Origin: Roseilinea sp034431495
GTDB taxonomy: Bacteria; Chloroflexota; Anaerolineae; J036; Brachytrichaceae
Assembly: GCA_034431495.1 (NCBI GenBank)
Contig: DAOUDB010000343.1
Location: forward strand, 1-14,075
DNA length: 14,075 bases
Direction of reading: 5' to 3'
Shown here: piece after piece, positions 13,927 through 14,075 of the stretch
Numbering within the stretch: the stretch's first letter is position 1
Layout of the letters: every line of letters starts with the position of its first letter
The notes under the pieces: model-generated
What the model saw: the letters and a program-made list of their open reading frames with translations, nothing else
The model's database searches: none
What the model was told of the DNA's origin: nothing
Made by a program: the position numbers and the translations under genes

Positions 13927-14005
13927 TCAACCACGAAGAAGCGAAGGCCAAGAAGGCGTCTTTGTCCAACTTCCCCTTTGTGCGCTTCGTCTCTTCGTGG
14001 TTTGA
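13927..14005. repeat. Palindromic repeat (copy D)
   Basis: TCAACCACGAAGAAGCGAAGG (from 13927) pairs with the complement CTTTGTGCGCTTCGTCTCTTCGTGG plus TTTGA (ending 14005), forming a long imperfect inverted repeat. It begins 13 bp after copy C and ends 6 bp past the stop of the ABC permease gene. It therefore probably acts as a terminator-like or transcript-processing hairpin between that gene and the UroD-like gene. Confidence 0.7.
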
Positions 14006-14011
14006 TTCTGG

Positions 14012-14075
14012 TCACTTGATCGCGCCGGCGGTGATGCCTTCGATGATCTGGCGCTGGAACACCAGGGTGATGATG
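14012..14075 (-). CDS. C-terminus of a carbohydrate ABC transporter permease (MalG type), truncated by the window edge
   Basis: The visible last 20 residues on the minus strand end LVFQRQIIEGITAGAIK and a TGA at 14014-14012. This closely matches the conserved C-terminal tail of MalG-type inner-membrane permeases (FQR-x-IV-x-G-x-TAGA-VK), which carry sugars or sugar-like solutes into the cell with a second permease, a binding protein and an ATPase. Those partners would lie beyond the window. The UroD-like gene follows on the same strand after about 180 bp of palindromic repeats. Confidence 0.8.
   Translation of the reverse strand, partial: IITLVFQRQIIEGITAGAIK

Noticed and set aside
13300..14019. 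239-residue plus-strand open frame at the right end
   Set aside because: It is antisense to the UroD-like gene and runs through repeats C and D; no domain or ribosome-binding site supports it.

Overview
This looks like a GC-rich bacterial chromosome segment with an ordinary metabolic and regulatory gene set. There are no phage, IS, integron, tRNA, rRNA or CRISPR features. Three things lean towards Chloroflexota (Anaerolineae-like): hybrid sensor kinases, UroD-like genes beside sugar ABC transporters, and two kinds of short interspersed repeat (tandem heptamers, and imperfect palindromes built on CCACGAAG/CTTCGTGG). This placement is an inference from style and recollection, not from a database match.

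Left part (1-5254): the first few codons of a minus-strand gene, an intergenic/promoter zone, then a plus-strand series. It holds a membrane-anchored hybrid histidine kinase with two complementary, partly degenerate receiver domains; a DUF4432 aldose-epimerase-like protein 48 nt later; and a membrane di-iron desaturase/hydroxylase fused to a C-terminal Rieske ferredoxin, like a MocD-MocE fusion.

Centre (5298-8434): a divergent pair. On the minus strand is an unusual regulator (sigma-like HTH, degenerate ATPase-like domain, C-terminal receiver). On the plus strand is ilvD, dihydroxy-acid dehydratase of branched-chain amino-acid synthesis. They are separated by 155 bp holding a ten-unit heptanucleotide tandem array and a perfect TATAAT box.

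Right part (8475-12587): a BrnT-type toxin overlapping a small antitoxin-like gene, an M24 (creatinase/prolidase-fold) protein that has lost its aspartate metal ligands, an AadA/DUF4111-like nucleotidyltransferase, and a cytosolic SxxK serine hydrolase of the beta-lactamase fold. The last ends at a strong hairpin terminator.

End (12588-14075): a minus-strand block facing the preceding genes, with a non-HemE UroD-family protein downstream of the C-terminus of a sugar ABC-transporter permease. Four related palindromic repeats (A to D) sit in the two gaps flanking the UroD-like gene.

There is no obvious multi-gene novel defence or mobile system. The most noteworthy items are the MocD-Rieske fusion, the metal-site-deficient M24 protein, the two unusual signalling proteins, and the repeats placed in promoter, terminator and even coding positions.
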